17,240 bases of DNA from CAZFPA01 sp964520975 (lineage in GTDB: Bacteria; Bacillota; Negativicutes; Selenomonadales; Selenomonadaceae). The stretch is from positions 1-17,240 of the forward strand of contig CAZFPA010000042.1 of the NCBI GenBank assembly GCA_964520975.1, read 5' to 3'. This document shows, in pieces, positions 6,069 to 13,060 of this stretch (the first letter of the stretch is position 1; the number at the start of each line of letters is the position of its first letter). The position numbers and the translations under genes are program-made. Below the pieces are notes generated by a model. The model was not told the DNA's origin. It saw nothing but the letters and a program-made list of their open reading frames with translations, and made no database searches.

Positions 6069-8087
6069 ATGAAACAAACTCTTTTGCGAATCTTTAGCTG
6101 GGAAAATCTTTATGCGTTTCTAAAGAGAGGACTGAAGGTATTTTTATTCTACCTTGCAGTCCTTTCCTTGTTCCGTGCGTTTTTTATCGCCTGGATGCAC
6201 GAGTACATTGCCGCGGGTACGGGCGGGGCCGATATCCTGCTCGCGCTGGTCAGCGGTACGCGGCTGAGTGTGCAGAGCGCCGGGGGCGTGATGCTTTTTG
6301 TCATGCTGCCCGCACTGCTCGGCAACCTCTGCTCGCTGCGGATGGAGCGCCGGGTGCTGGACCTTTTCAACGGGCTTGCACTCGTGGTGCTGTCCATTCT
6401 CTATGCCGCGAGCTTTCCATACTACCGGCAGTTCCATTCGGGCTTCCATCAGCTCATGTTCAATGCGGCGAATGATGATCTGTACGCGCTCTTCGTGTCG
6501 CTCGTGCAGGAATTCTATCTGCCGGTGCGCCTGGCGGGCGCACTGCTGCTGGCCTGGGGGCTTTGGCGGCTGCTGCGCGCCTTTTTGCGCTGGGACGCTC
6601 CGTCACTGCTGCCGGCCCGGGGCTCCCGGTTGCGGCGGCTGCTGGGCCGGGCCCTGTTTCTCGTGGGCTGGTATGTACTGTCGCTGCTCATCATTTTTGG
6701 CGGCAGCCTGCGCTGGGAGACGGCCGTAGACTGGGAAAATGCGGGTGTGACCCGTGATGCTTTTTTGAACGAAGCCATTCTCGATGATCTGCAGGCTGTC
6801 TATCGCGGCTGGCGCATGAACGGACGCCTTGAGGCCTGCAATGGCCTCGATTTTACGCCGGAACAGATCCGGGCGCTCGCGGCGGCGCGGGCTGGCCGGC
6901 CAGCGGATACGGATGATCTCGACGTGTATCTGCAGCGTACGGCACAGGGGGCGCAGATCGAGAAGCCGCGCCATATTTTTGTGATTATTTCCGAGAGCTA
7001 TGCCAACTGGCCGCTGCTGGAAAAATATAAGGATCTCCATATCAATGACGGCCTGCGCTCAATCCTGGCTGGCGAAGACAGCGACTATTGTCGCAGCTTC
7101 CTTCCCAACGGGGCCAGCACGGTATCGGCCGTGACCGGGGTGGTGACGGGTTTTGCCGATGCCAATCTCTATCTGACGACGATGCCGGAGGCCTTTGCCG
7201 CTCCCTACCCGACAGCGAGCGCACCGCAGCTGGCCCGGCTGGGCTATCAGACGAATTTCTGGTACGCGGGGCCGGCGACCTGGGAGCGCATCGGAGCGTT
7301 CACCCGGGCACAGGGCTACGAGCATTTCTACAGCCGCGGCGATTTTGGCGCTGAAGCGCCGGGCAGTGTCTGGGGCTGTGATGATGAATATCTCTATGAT
7401 GCCGTGCTGAATGGCATTGCTGACGATACACCGAGCTTCAATGTCCTGCTGAATGTATCGAACCACTCCCCCTATACCATCGACCTTGACAGCAAGGGCT
7501 TTGATGCGGAGCGGGTGCGTCAGGCTTTGCCGCCGGAGGCGCAGGAGGACAAGGAACTGCTGCGGGAGCTCGGGCACTATTGGTATGCGGACCGTGAGCT
7601 GACCCGTTTTGTGCGCACGGTCAAGGAAAAATATCCGGACAGCCTCATCGTAATCCTTGGCGATCACGCGGACCGCTATAATATAGAGAAGACGCCGACG
7701 ATGTATGAGCGCTACGCGATTCCCTTTGTCGTGACCGGACGCGGCGTGCACAAGGGGCTGCTGCTGCCGGATGCTGCGGGCAGCCAGATCGATGTGGTGC
7801 CGACCATCCTCGAGATGATTGCGCCCAGGGGATTTTCCTATGAGGCGCTGGGCGGAAGCCTTACGCGGGATAACCGCCGCGGGGTCAACTACGGCTTCTG
7901 GATTACGCATGAGGCTGTGGGGCAGGCGGATACCGTACCGCTTGTGCCGCAGGGCATTGACAGTGAGACGCCGGCCTTTGATGAGCCGGCGATGCAGCAA
8001 TATATCGATACAATACGCAGTATTTCCTGGTGGCGGGCCAAATACGGGCCGATACTGGACCCGGCGCTGCTGGAGGGCCGGGAGTGA
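6069..8087 (+). CDS. LtaS/MdoB-type phospho-alcohol transferase (sulfatase fold)
   Basis: This 672-aa membrane enzyme has about five N-terminal transmembrane helices (near 22-43, 72-87, 98-119, 149-172 and 197-215), then an extracytoplasmic alkaline-phosphatase/sulfatase domain. Likely catalytic elements are ISES (E309), NGASTVSAV with T351 as the probable nucleophile, a GCDDEYLY segment, NVSNHSPY, and GDHADR (D532, H533) near the C-terminus. LtaS in monoderms polymerises glycerol phosphate from phosphatidylglycerol. In diderms, relatives such as MdoB/OpgB move phosphoglycerol onto periplasmic glucans and EptA-like enzymes move phosphoethanolamine onto lipid A. Since the host appears diderm, envelope or glycan decoration is more likely than true LTA synthesis, but donor and acceptor cannot be read from the sequence. 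AGGA at 6058-6061 supports the start. It lies in an apparent operon behind the DeoR-type regulator. Confidence 0.88.
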   Translation: MKQTLLRIFSWENLYAFLKRGLKVFLFYLAVLSLFRAFFIAWMHEYIAAGTGGADILLALVSGTRLSVQSAGGVMLFVMLPALLGNLCSLRMERRVLDLFNGLALVVLSILYAASFPYYRQFHSGFHQLMFNAANDDLYALFVSLVQEFYLPVRLAGALLLAWGLWRLLRAFLRWDAPSLLPARGSRLRRLLGRALFLVGWYVLSLLIIFGGSLRWETAVDWENAGVTRDAFLNEAILDDLQAVYRGWRMNGRLEACNGLDFTPEQIRALAAARAGRPADTDDLDVYLQRTAQGAQIEKPRHIFVIISESYANWPLLEKYKDLHINDGLRSILAGEDSDYCRSFLPNGASTVSAVTGVVTGFADANLYLTTMPEAFAAPYPTASAPQLARLGYQTNFWYAGPATWERIGAFTRAQGYEHFYSRGDFGAEAPGSVWGCDDEYLYDAVLNGIADDTPSFNVLLNVSNHSPYTIDLDSKGFDAERVRQALPPEAQEDKELLRELGHYWYADRELTRFVRTVKEKYPDSLIVILGDHADRYNIEKTPTMYERYAIPFVVTGRGVHKGLLLPDAAGSQIDVVPTILEMIAPRGFSYEALGGSLTRDNRRGVNYGFWITHEAVGQADTVPLVPQGIDSETPAFDEPAMQQYIDTIRSISWWRAKYGPILDPALLEGRE

Positions 8088-8116
8088 CCGGGAGCTGCTG
8101 AAGGGGGACTTCCTGT

Positions 8117-9001
8117 ATGCTGGAGCATTGTGAACTGTGTCCGCGCCGCTGTGGTGTAGACCGAAATACAGATACGGGGTTTTGCGGCGCAGGGCGTGAG
8201 GTACGCCTTGCGCTCGTGAGCCTTCATCCCTGGGAGGAGCCCTGTATTGCCGGAGACAGGGGGGCCGGCACTGTCTTTTTTTCCTACTGCAACCTGCGCT
8301 GCTGCTTCTGCCAGAACCATGAGATCAGTCATGGGGGACGGGGCATTGCGGTGACGGACGAGCGGCTCGCGGAAATCTTTCTGGAGCAGCAGGCGCGCGG
8401 TGCAGCTTCGCTCGATCTCGTGACGCCGACGCACTATGTGCCGCAGATTCTGGCCGCGCTGCGGCAGGCGCGGGAACGGGGCTTTTCACTGCCGGTGGTC
8501 TACAATTCAAGCGCCTATGAGACGCTGGAGACAGTGGAATCCCTGCGCGGCTCGGTAGACGTGTTCCTGCCGGATCTCAAGTATCTGGAAGCGGACACGG
8601 CGGGCCGCTATTCTCAGGCACCGGATTATTTCTCCGTGGCCAGCGCGGCACTGCGCCGCATGGTTGCTATTGCGGGACCGCCGCAGCTCGTGGACGGATT
8701 GCTGCGGCGCGGCGTACTCGTGCGCCACATGGTGTTGCCGGGCTGCCGCCACGAAAGCATGCGCATTGTGGACTGGCTCTGGGAACAGTTTGGCAATCAG
8801 ATCTATCTGAGCCTGATGAATCAGTATACGCCGCTCTACCGGGCGGCGGAATATCCGGAAATCAACCGCCGGCTCACGACCTTTGAGTATGATTCCGTTG
8901 TGAACCACGCGTTTGACCGCGGCTTTCGCCAGTGCTTCATCCAGGAGGGCCAGACCGCGTCGGAGAAATTCGTGCCGACGTTTGACGGAAAAGGAATTTA
9001 G
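8117..9001 (+). CDS. PflX-like radical SAM protein (COG1313)
   Basis: This 294-aa cytoplasmic protein carries the radical SAM cluster motif CNLRCCFC (C58, C62, C65), which binds a [4Fe-4S] cluster and S-adenosylmethionine to generate a 5'-deoxyadenosyl radical. The N-terminus adds the PflX-type signature CELCPRRCGVDRN...FCGAG (C5, C8, C12, C23), followed by EEPCIAGDRGAGTVFF. The family is related to pyruvate-formate-lyase activases, but its substrate is not established. AAGGGGG at 8101-8107 supports the start, 29 nt after the LtaS-like stop, so it is probably the last gene of that operon. No terminator is visible before the next promoter. No pyruvate formate-lyase gene is in the window. It is distinct from the AmrS-type radical SAM enzymes that usually accompany AMMECR1/Memo genes. 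Confidence 0.9.
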   Translation: MLEHCELCPRRCGVDRNTDTGFCGAGREVRLALVSLHPWEEPCIAGDRGAGTVFFSYCNLRCCFCQNHEISHGGRGIAVTDERLAEIFLEQQARGAASLDLVTPTHYVPQILAALRQARERGFSLPVVYNSSAYETLETVESLRGSVDVFLPDLKYLEADTAGRYSQAPDYFSVASAALRRMVAIAGPPQLVDGLLRRGVLVRHMVLPGCRHESMRIVDWLWEQFGNQIYLSLMNQYTPLYRAAEYPEINRRLTTFEYDSVVNHAFDRGFRQCFIQEGQTASEKFVPTFDGKGI

Positions 9002-9061
9002 GACGGACGCTTTAGAAAAGAAAATTTTATTTGTGGAGGCTATTTCTTCCTATGTGGTGTA

Positions 9062-9070
9062 TGGTATAAT
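9062..9070 (+). promoter_or_regulatory. Extended -10 promoter of the first PocR-MCP gene
   Basis: TGGTATAAT (9062-9070) is a perfect TGn-TATAAT extended -10 element. I see no good -35 box, which extended -10 promoters can lack. The start would be near 9077, with a leader of about 70 nt. Confidence 0.6.
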
Positions 9071-9149
9071 AATAGATACATGAATGGAAATTTTTTGATA
9101 GCGTGGAGCGCGGCCGAGAGGCGGGCTTTAGAAAGCGGAGGCGGTTTTT

Positions 9150-10169
9150 ATGGCAGATATGGATAACATTAAAGTACAGGACATATTCGATATGGAATTC
9201 CTGCAGGAATTCCAGGACAATTTCGCCAGAAGCCTGGGCATGACAGCAGTTACGGTTGATATCAATGGCAATCCGGTCACGAAACCTACGGACTGGACGG
9301 ATTTCTGCATGAACTATACGCGGAATTCACCCATCGGCAACCAGCGCTGCATGGAATGTGACCGCCGTGGCGGCGAGGAATCAGCCCGTACCGGTCGTCC
9401 GGCTGTCTACGAGTGCCATGCCGGCCTCATGGACTTTGCTGCGCCAATCATCCTGAACGGCAAGCAGATCGGTTCTATCCTTGGTGGGCAGGTTCTGACC
9501 GAGCCGTTGAATGAGGATAAGTTCCGCAAGATTGCCGGTGAGATCGGTGTCGATCCGGAGAAATATGTAGAAGCTGTACGCAAGATCAAATACATGCCGA
9601 AGAAGAACCTTGAGGCAGCGGCTCAGGTACTCTATCTCATGGCGAATGCCTTTTCCAAGATGGGCCTTTACAAGTACCATTTGAAGGGGATGTCCGAATC
9701 CATCAACGATACGGTCATGCACGTATCGGCGGCCATGGAGGAACTTGCAGCCTCGGCACATGATGTGAATGACAACCAGAAGGAACTCAACAAGGAGATC
9801 AAGAACGTGGATGCGATCTCGAGCAAGATCAACGAGTTCACCTCGCTCATCAAGAACATCGCGAAGCAGACCCGGCTGCTCGGGCTCAATGCCTCGATTG
9901 AGGCGGCCCGTGCGGGAACGGCCGGAGCCGGCTTTGGCGTCGTTGCGGAGGAGATCGGCAAGCTCGCCGACAATTCGAGTGAGACCGTCGACAAGATCCA
10001 GGAATTCACGGGCAAAATCAACGAGTCCGTGAATGAGACGGTATCCAAGGGCGAAGCAACCTCGCAGATCGTGGATCAGCAGTCCATCGCCATCGAGGGT
10101 GCGGCCAAGGATCTCACCGGTCTTTCGGAGACAGCAGCCCGTCTCTTCGAGCTTGCTCACACAAAATAA
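9150..10169 (+). CDS. Soluble PocR-domain methyl-accepting chemotaxis-like protein (copy 1)
   Basis: This 339-aa protein has no transmembrane segment. Residues about 8-180 are a PocR sensory domain, with FQDNFARSLGMTAVTVD, a Cys pattern FC...RCMECD...YECHAGL and NGKQIGSILGGQV. A short helical signalling domain (about 185-339) has the receptor hairpin tip LLGLNASIEAARAG...FGVVAEEIGKLA. PocR domains are PAS-like small-ligand sensors (1,2-propanediol sensing in PocR), and the clustered Cys suggest metal or redox sensitivity, which is inference. The signalling half is shorter than in classical receptors, with no HAMP and no C-terminal CheR-binding pentapeptide. It should signal from the cytoplasm, perhaps through CheA/CheW. 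GGAGG (9137-9141) is 8 nt before the ATG. A paralogue follows immediately, and each copy has its own promoter and terminator. Confidence 0.9.
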   Translation: MADMDNIKVQDIFDMEFLQEFQDNFARSLGMTAVTVDINGNPVTKPTDWTDFCMNYTRNSPIGNQRCMECDRRGGEESARTGRPAVYECHAGLMDFAAPIILNGKQIGSILGGQVLTEPLNEDKFRKIAGEIGVDPEKYVEAVRKIKYMPKKNLEAAAQVLYLMANAFSKMGLYKYHLKGMSESINDTVMHVSAAMEELAASAHDVNDNQKELNKEIKNVDAISSKINEFTSLIKNIAKQTRLLGLNASIEAARAGTAGAGFGVVAEEIGKLADNSSETVDKIQEFTGKINESVNETVSKGEATSQIVDQQSIAIEGAAKDLTGLSETAARLFELAHTK

Positions 10170-10181
10170 ATAGTTTTATTC

Positions 10182-10226
10182 AGTACATCGGTAGTAGGTT
10201 CAGCCTATTATTGATGTGCTTTTTTA
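10182..10226 (+). terminator. Intrinsic terminator after PocR-MCP copy 1
   Basis: A 17-bp stem, including four G-U pairs, forms between 10182-10198 and 10204-10220 around the loop TTCAG, followed by a T-tract (10220-10226). Confidence 0.85.
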
Positions 10227-10276
10227 TTCATTTTTATGTATTATGTTGGATTGTACCGTCTTTTATGAAGAAAGAG

Positions 10277-10285
10277 TGATATAAT
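10277..10285 (+). promoter_or_regulatory. Extended -10 promoter of the second PocR-MCP gene
   Basis: TGATATAAT (10277-10285) is an extended -10 element of the same design as the one before copy 1, again without a clear -35. The predicted transcription start near 10292 is only a few bases before a possible ATG at 10296, which argues for the downstream start at 10347. Confidence 0.55.
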
Positions 10286-10346
10286 CAATGATGGTATGAT
10301 TATGAAACTTGAGCAAGATGATAATATGAGACGGGAAGTGTTTTCA

Positions 10347-11357
10347 ATGGAGGAGATTCGACTACAGGATTTATTTGATATGGATTTTTTGCAGAGTTTT
10401 CAGGATAATTTTGCCAAAAGTCTGGGAATTGCGGCGATTACGGTGGATTTGTCGGGCAATCCGGTCACGGAGCCATCGGGCTTCACCGACTTTTGCATGG
10501 AATATACCCGGAAATCGACAATCGGCTGTCAGCGCTGCATGGAATGTGACCGGCATGGTGGGGAGACCTCGGCGCAGACCGGGAAGCCCGCTGTCTATGA
10601 CTGCCATGCGGGCCTGGTGGATTTCGGTACGCCAATCCTGCTCAATGGCAAGCAGATCGGCTCAATCATCGGCGGTCAGGTGCTGACTGAGCCCCTGCAG
10701 GAGGACAAGTATCGCAAGATTGCCGCGGAGATCGGTGTCGATCCGGACAAGTATGTCGAAGCGGTGCGCAAGGTCAAATATATTCCCAAGCAGAACCTGG
10801 AAGCTGCGGCCCAGGTGCTGTATCTTATGGCGAACTCCTTTTCGCAGATGGGCTACTATAAATACCGGCTGCGGGAGATGTCCGAATCCATCAACGATAC
10901 GGTCATGCACGTGTCGGCCGCGATGGAAGAACTGGCTGCCTCCGCGCATGATGTGAATGACAATCAGCAGGAGCTCAATACGGAAATCCAGAATGTAAAT
11001 GATATATCCAGCAAGATCCATGATTTTACCTCGCTCATCAAGAATATTGCGAAGCAGACGCGCCTGCTGGGGCTCAATGCTTCCATCGAGGCGGCCCGCG
11101 CGGGTACGGCCGGAGCCGGCTTTGGGGTTGTGGCTGAGGAGATCGGCAAGCTCGCCGACAATTCGAGCGATACCGTCGACAAAATTCAGGAATTCACGGG
11201 CAAGATCAACGAGTCCGTAACGGAGACTGTCGCCAAGGGCGAGGCCACTTCGCAGATTGTGGACCAGCAGTCCATCGCTATCGAGGGCGCGGCGAAAGAC
11301 CTTATGGCCCTTTCGGAGACTGCCTCAAAGCTCTTCGATCTCGCTCACACCAAATAA
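10347..11357 (+). CDS. Soluble PocR-domain methyl-accepting chemotaxis-like protein (copy 2)
   Basis: This 336-aa paralogue of the preceding gene is about four-fifths identical by eye. The signalling half is nearly the same, while the PocR half is more diverged. The domain order is PocR (about 5-177), then a short MCP signalling domain with the tip LLGLNASIEAARAG and FGVVAEEIGKLA. An additional Cys appears in the sensor, GCQRCMECD where copy 1 has GNQRCMECD, and the ligand-side segment TEPSGFTDFC replaces TKPTDWTDFC. ATG 10347 is preferred over in-frame ATGs at 10296, 10302 and 10326 because GGGAAG (10333-10338) is 8 nt upstream and it aligns with the N-terminus of copy 1. The pair looks like a tandem duplication whose sensors have begun to specialise for different ligands or thresholds (inference). 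Confidence 0.9.
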   Translation: MEEIRLQDLFDMDFLQSFQDNFAKSLGIAAITVDLSGNPVTEPSGFTDFCMEYTRKSTIGCQRCMECDRHGGETSAQTGKPAVYDCHAGLVDFGTPILLNGKQIGSIIGGQVLTEPLQEDKYRKIAAEIGVDPDKYVEAVRKVKYIPKQNLEAAAQVLYLMANSFSQMGYYKYRLREMSESINDTVMHVSAAMEELAASAHDVNDNQQELNTEIQNVNDISSKIHDFTSLIKNIAKQTRLLGLNASIEAARAGTAGAGFGVVAEEIGKLADNSSDTVDKIQEFTGKINESVTETVAKGEATSQIVDQQSIAIEGAAKDLMALSETASKLFDLAHTK

Positions 11358-11365
11358 GTCATTTT

Positions 11366-11411
11366 CAAAAATACAGCGTAACCGGCTCTGCCAGTTACGC
11401 TGTATTTTTTT
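11366..11411 (+). terminator. Intrinsic terminator after PocR-MCP copy 2
   Basis: AAATACAGCGTAAC (ending 11382) pairs perfectly with GTTACGCTGTATTT (from 11394) around an 11-nt loop, followed by seven Ts to 11411. The flanking A-run makes it able to work on the minus strand too, although the EIIC gene ends further right. Confidence 0.92.
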
Positions 11412-11470
11412 GCGCTCGCAGGATAACTATCCACTGTGGCGCGAACTCTTTTAAAGTAGGTTCGGGAGCA

Positions 11471-12898
11471 TCAGGTGTCGTTGGGGCTGGCGGGGAAATG
11501 CCGGCGGGACAGGGCGCGGCCGAGGTCGCGGATGAGCTGGACCGCGGTAATCTGCAGTGCGTGCGGGAGATTCCTGAGCTGCAGGGCTTCGTTGTTTTTT
11601 TCCAGTTCCTGATAGGCGGCTTCCAGCTGGCGGACCTGATTTTTGAAGCTGGTGATTTCCTGTTCGTCGTAGAGGCGGATGAACGGCATATAGATGAGGA
11701 TGTCCAGGCCGAGCAGCAGAAGCTGGAGCAGCAGTCCGGCCGGGCCGCCGGTAAGGAAGCCGCTGAGCAGCGGCGGTGTGATCCAGGAGACGTTCTGTGC
11801 CAGTACCGGGACCAGGCCGCTGGCCGTACAGGCAAAGGCCAGGAGAAGATTCAGCAGTGGGACGGCCAGGAACGGCAGGAAGAAGACGGGGTTCAGGATG
11901 ACGGGCAGACCAAAGAGCATGATTTCACTGATATTGAAGCAGGCGGGAATCAGCGAGAGCTTGCTGAGAGTCCGGGCCTGGGCGGAGTGGCTGAACAGCA
12001 GGATGGCAAGGAGCAGCGCGAGGGCGCAGCCGCTGCCGCCCATGAGCAGATAGCCGTTGTTGAACGCGACGCTGATGATATGGAGCGGCGGAGCACCGGC
12101 TGCGGCCGCGGTGATGTTCTGCTGCAGCAGGTCGACGTAGTAATGGCTGTTGATGTCAAACAGGACATTTTGTCCGTGGATGCCAAAGAACCAGAGCAGC
12201 TGCGTCAGGCTTATGAACAGAAGGTCGGCGGGCAGCGGCATGTCCTGGATTTCATGGAAGAGTGCGCTCATGGACAGGGCGAACTGCGACTGCAGGGAAA
12301 GGCCGCCGGTGCAGTAGCCCAGAAATGCCTGCAGCAGGGCAGTGATGCCGAGCACCGCGGTTATGGGGATTACGGAGTAGATGATGCTGTGAATCTGTGG
12401 ATGGATATGGCAGAGGTCCCATACGGGAAGGACGCGTATCCTGGCGAAAAGAAAGATGTAGAGGCGGCTGACAAGGATGGCGATGAGAATGCCGGTCAGC
12501 ATGCCGGCGCTGCCGAGGTAATCGGCATGGTAGGCGGGAGTGCCCAGGCCGATGCCGATGAAGAAGCAGGTCACCGCCGTCAGCGGCAGCAGGCAGGCCT
12601 GGTAGGTCGGGAGCTCCCATTCATGGGCATAGCTCCAGGCAATGGTCGTGCAGAGCAGCATGGAGAGGTAGTTCCCGGAAGCGGCCTGCAGCAAGCGCAG
12701 CAGGTCATAGAAGCGGCTGCTGCCCGGCGATTGCAGCCAGGCCTGATAGGCAGGAATCGGAATCGCAACGAATACAAGGGCAAAGGAGCTGATGATGACA
12801 ATGGGAATCATCAGCATGAAGCCACGGCGAATAGCCTGGTAATCCTGGCTGTTTTCGCAGTGTGCGGTAATTCTGTTTAAAATTTTTGTCATTGTCAT
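11471..12898 (-). CDS. Orphan PTS EIIC (cellobiose/lactose family) with C-terminal coiled-coil tail
   Basis: This 475-aa membrane protein has the Lac/Cel-type EIIC fold, with about ten hydrophobic segments. The sugar-site motifs FFGIHGQN (H241) and FNISEIMLFG (E325) are conserved, as are LPVILNPVFFLPF and PPLLSGFLTGG. In the related ChbC structure a His/Glu pair binds the sugar 6-OH, and the 84-residue spacing here fits it. After the last helix (about 405) comes a cytoplasmic tail of about 70 residues with a coiled coil (EITSFKNQVRQLEAAYQELE), ending without a further domain. No EIIA or EIIB gene is in the window. The protein may share IIA/IIB subunits encoded elsewhere or may be a sugar sensor. 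Some EIIC domains are fused to GGDEF/EAL modules, and this tail resembles such a linker without its output domain (inference). The start at 12898 has GAGG 8 nt upstream; an upstream start at 12985 lacks support. Confidence 0.88.
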   Translation of the reverse strand: MTMTKILNRITAHCENSQDYQAIRRGFMLMIPIVIISSFALVFVAIPIPAYQAWLQSPGSSRFYDLLRLLQAASGNYLSMLLCTTIAWSYAHEWELPTYQACLLPLTAVTCFFIGIGLGTPAYHADYLGSAGMLTGILIAILVSRLYIFLFARIRVLPVWDLCHIHPQIHSIIYSVIPITAVLGITALLQAFLGYCTGGLSLQSQFALSMSALFHEIQDMPLPADLLFISLTQLLWFFGIHGQNVLFDINSHYYVDLLQQNITAAAAGAPPLHIISVAFNNGYLLMGGSGCALALLLAILLFSHSAQARTLSKLSLIPACFNISEIMLFGLPVILNPVFFLPFLAVPLLNLLLAFACTASGLVPVLAQNVSWITPPLLSGFLTGGPAGLLLQLLLLGLDILIYMPFIRLYDEQEITSFKNQVRQLEAAYQELEKNNEALQLRNLPHALQITAVQLIRDLGRALSRRHFPASPNDT

Positions 12899-13016
12899 AG
12901 TACCAGCCTCATCCTTACTGTATTTGCAGCGGCTATTTCCATATAGATAACATAATTCGCGATGGCGGGCAGAAAACCTTTTCATTCTCGTAATTTGGTG
13001 CTAAGGCAGCAGAGTG

Positions 13017-13025
13017 TGTTATACT
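13017..13025 (+). promoter_or_regulatory. Extended -10 promoter of the Memo-AMMECR1 gene
   Basis: TGTTATACT (13017-13025) gives TGn plus TATACT (5 of 6). No strong -35 is visible. The leader would be about 30 nt. No convincing minus-strand promoter for the divergent EIIC gene was found in 12899-13060. Confidence 0.45.
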
Positions 13026-13060
13026 GACAAGAGAATAGAAGTTTGTTGAAGGGGGAATGG

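Noticed and set aside
9002..9149. Sigma-28 (flagellar) promoter for the PocR-MCP gene
   Set aside because: No TAAA and GCCGATAA pair was seen; an extended -10 TATAAT explains expression better.
11498..12880. Plus-strand open frame (460 codons) opposite the EIIC gene
   Set aside because: The product is low-complexity, rich in Gln, Glu, Gly and Ala, the mirror image of hydrophobic membrane codons.
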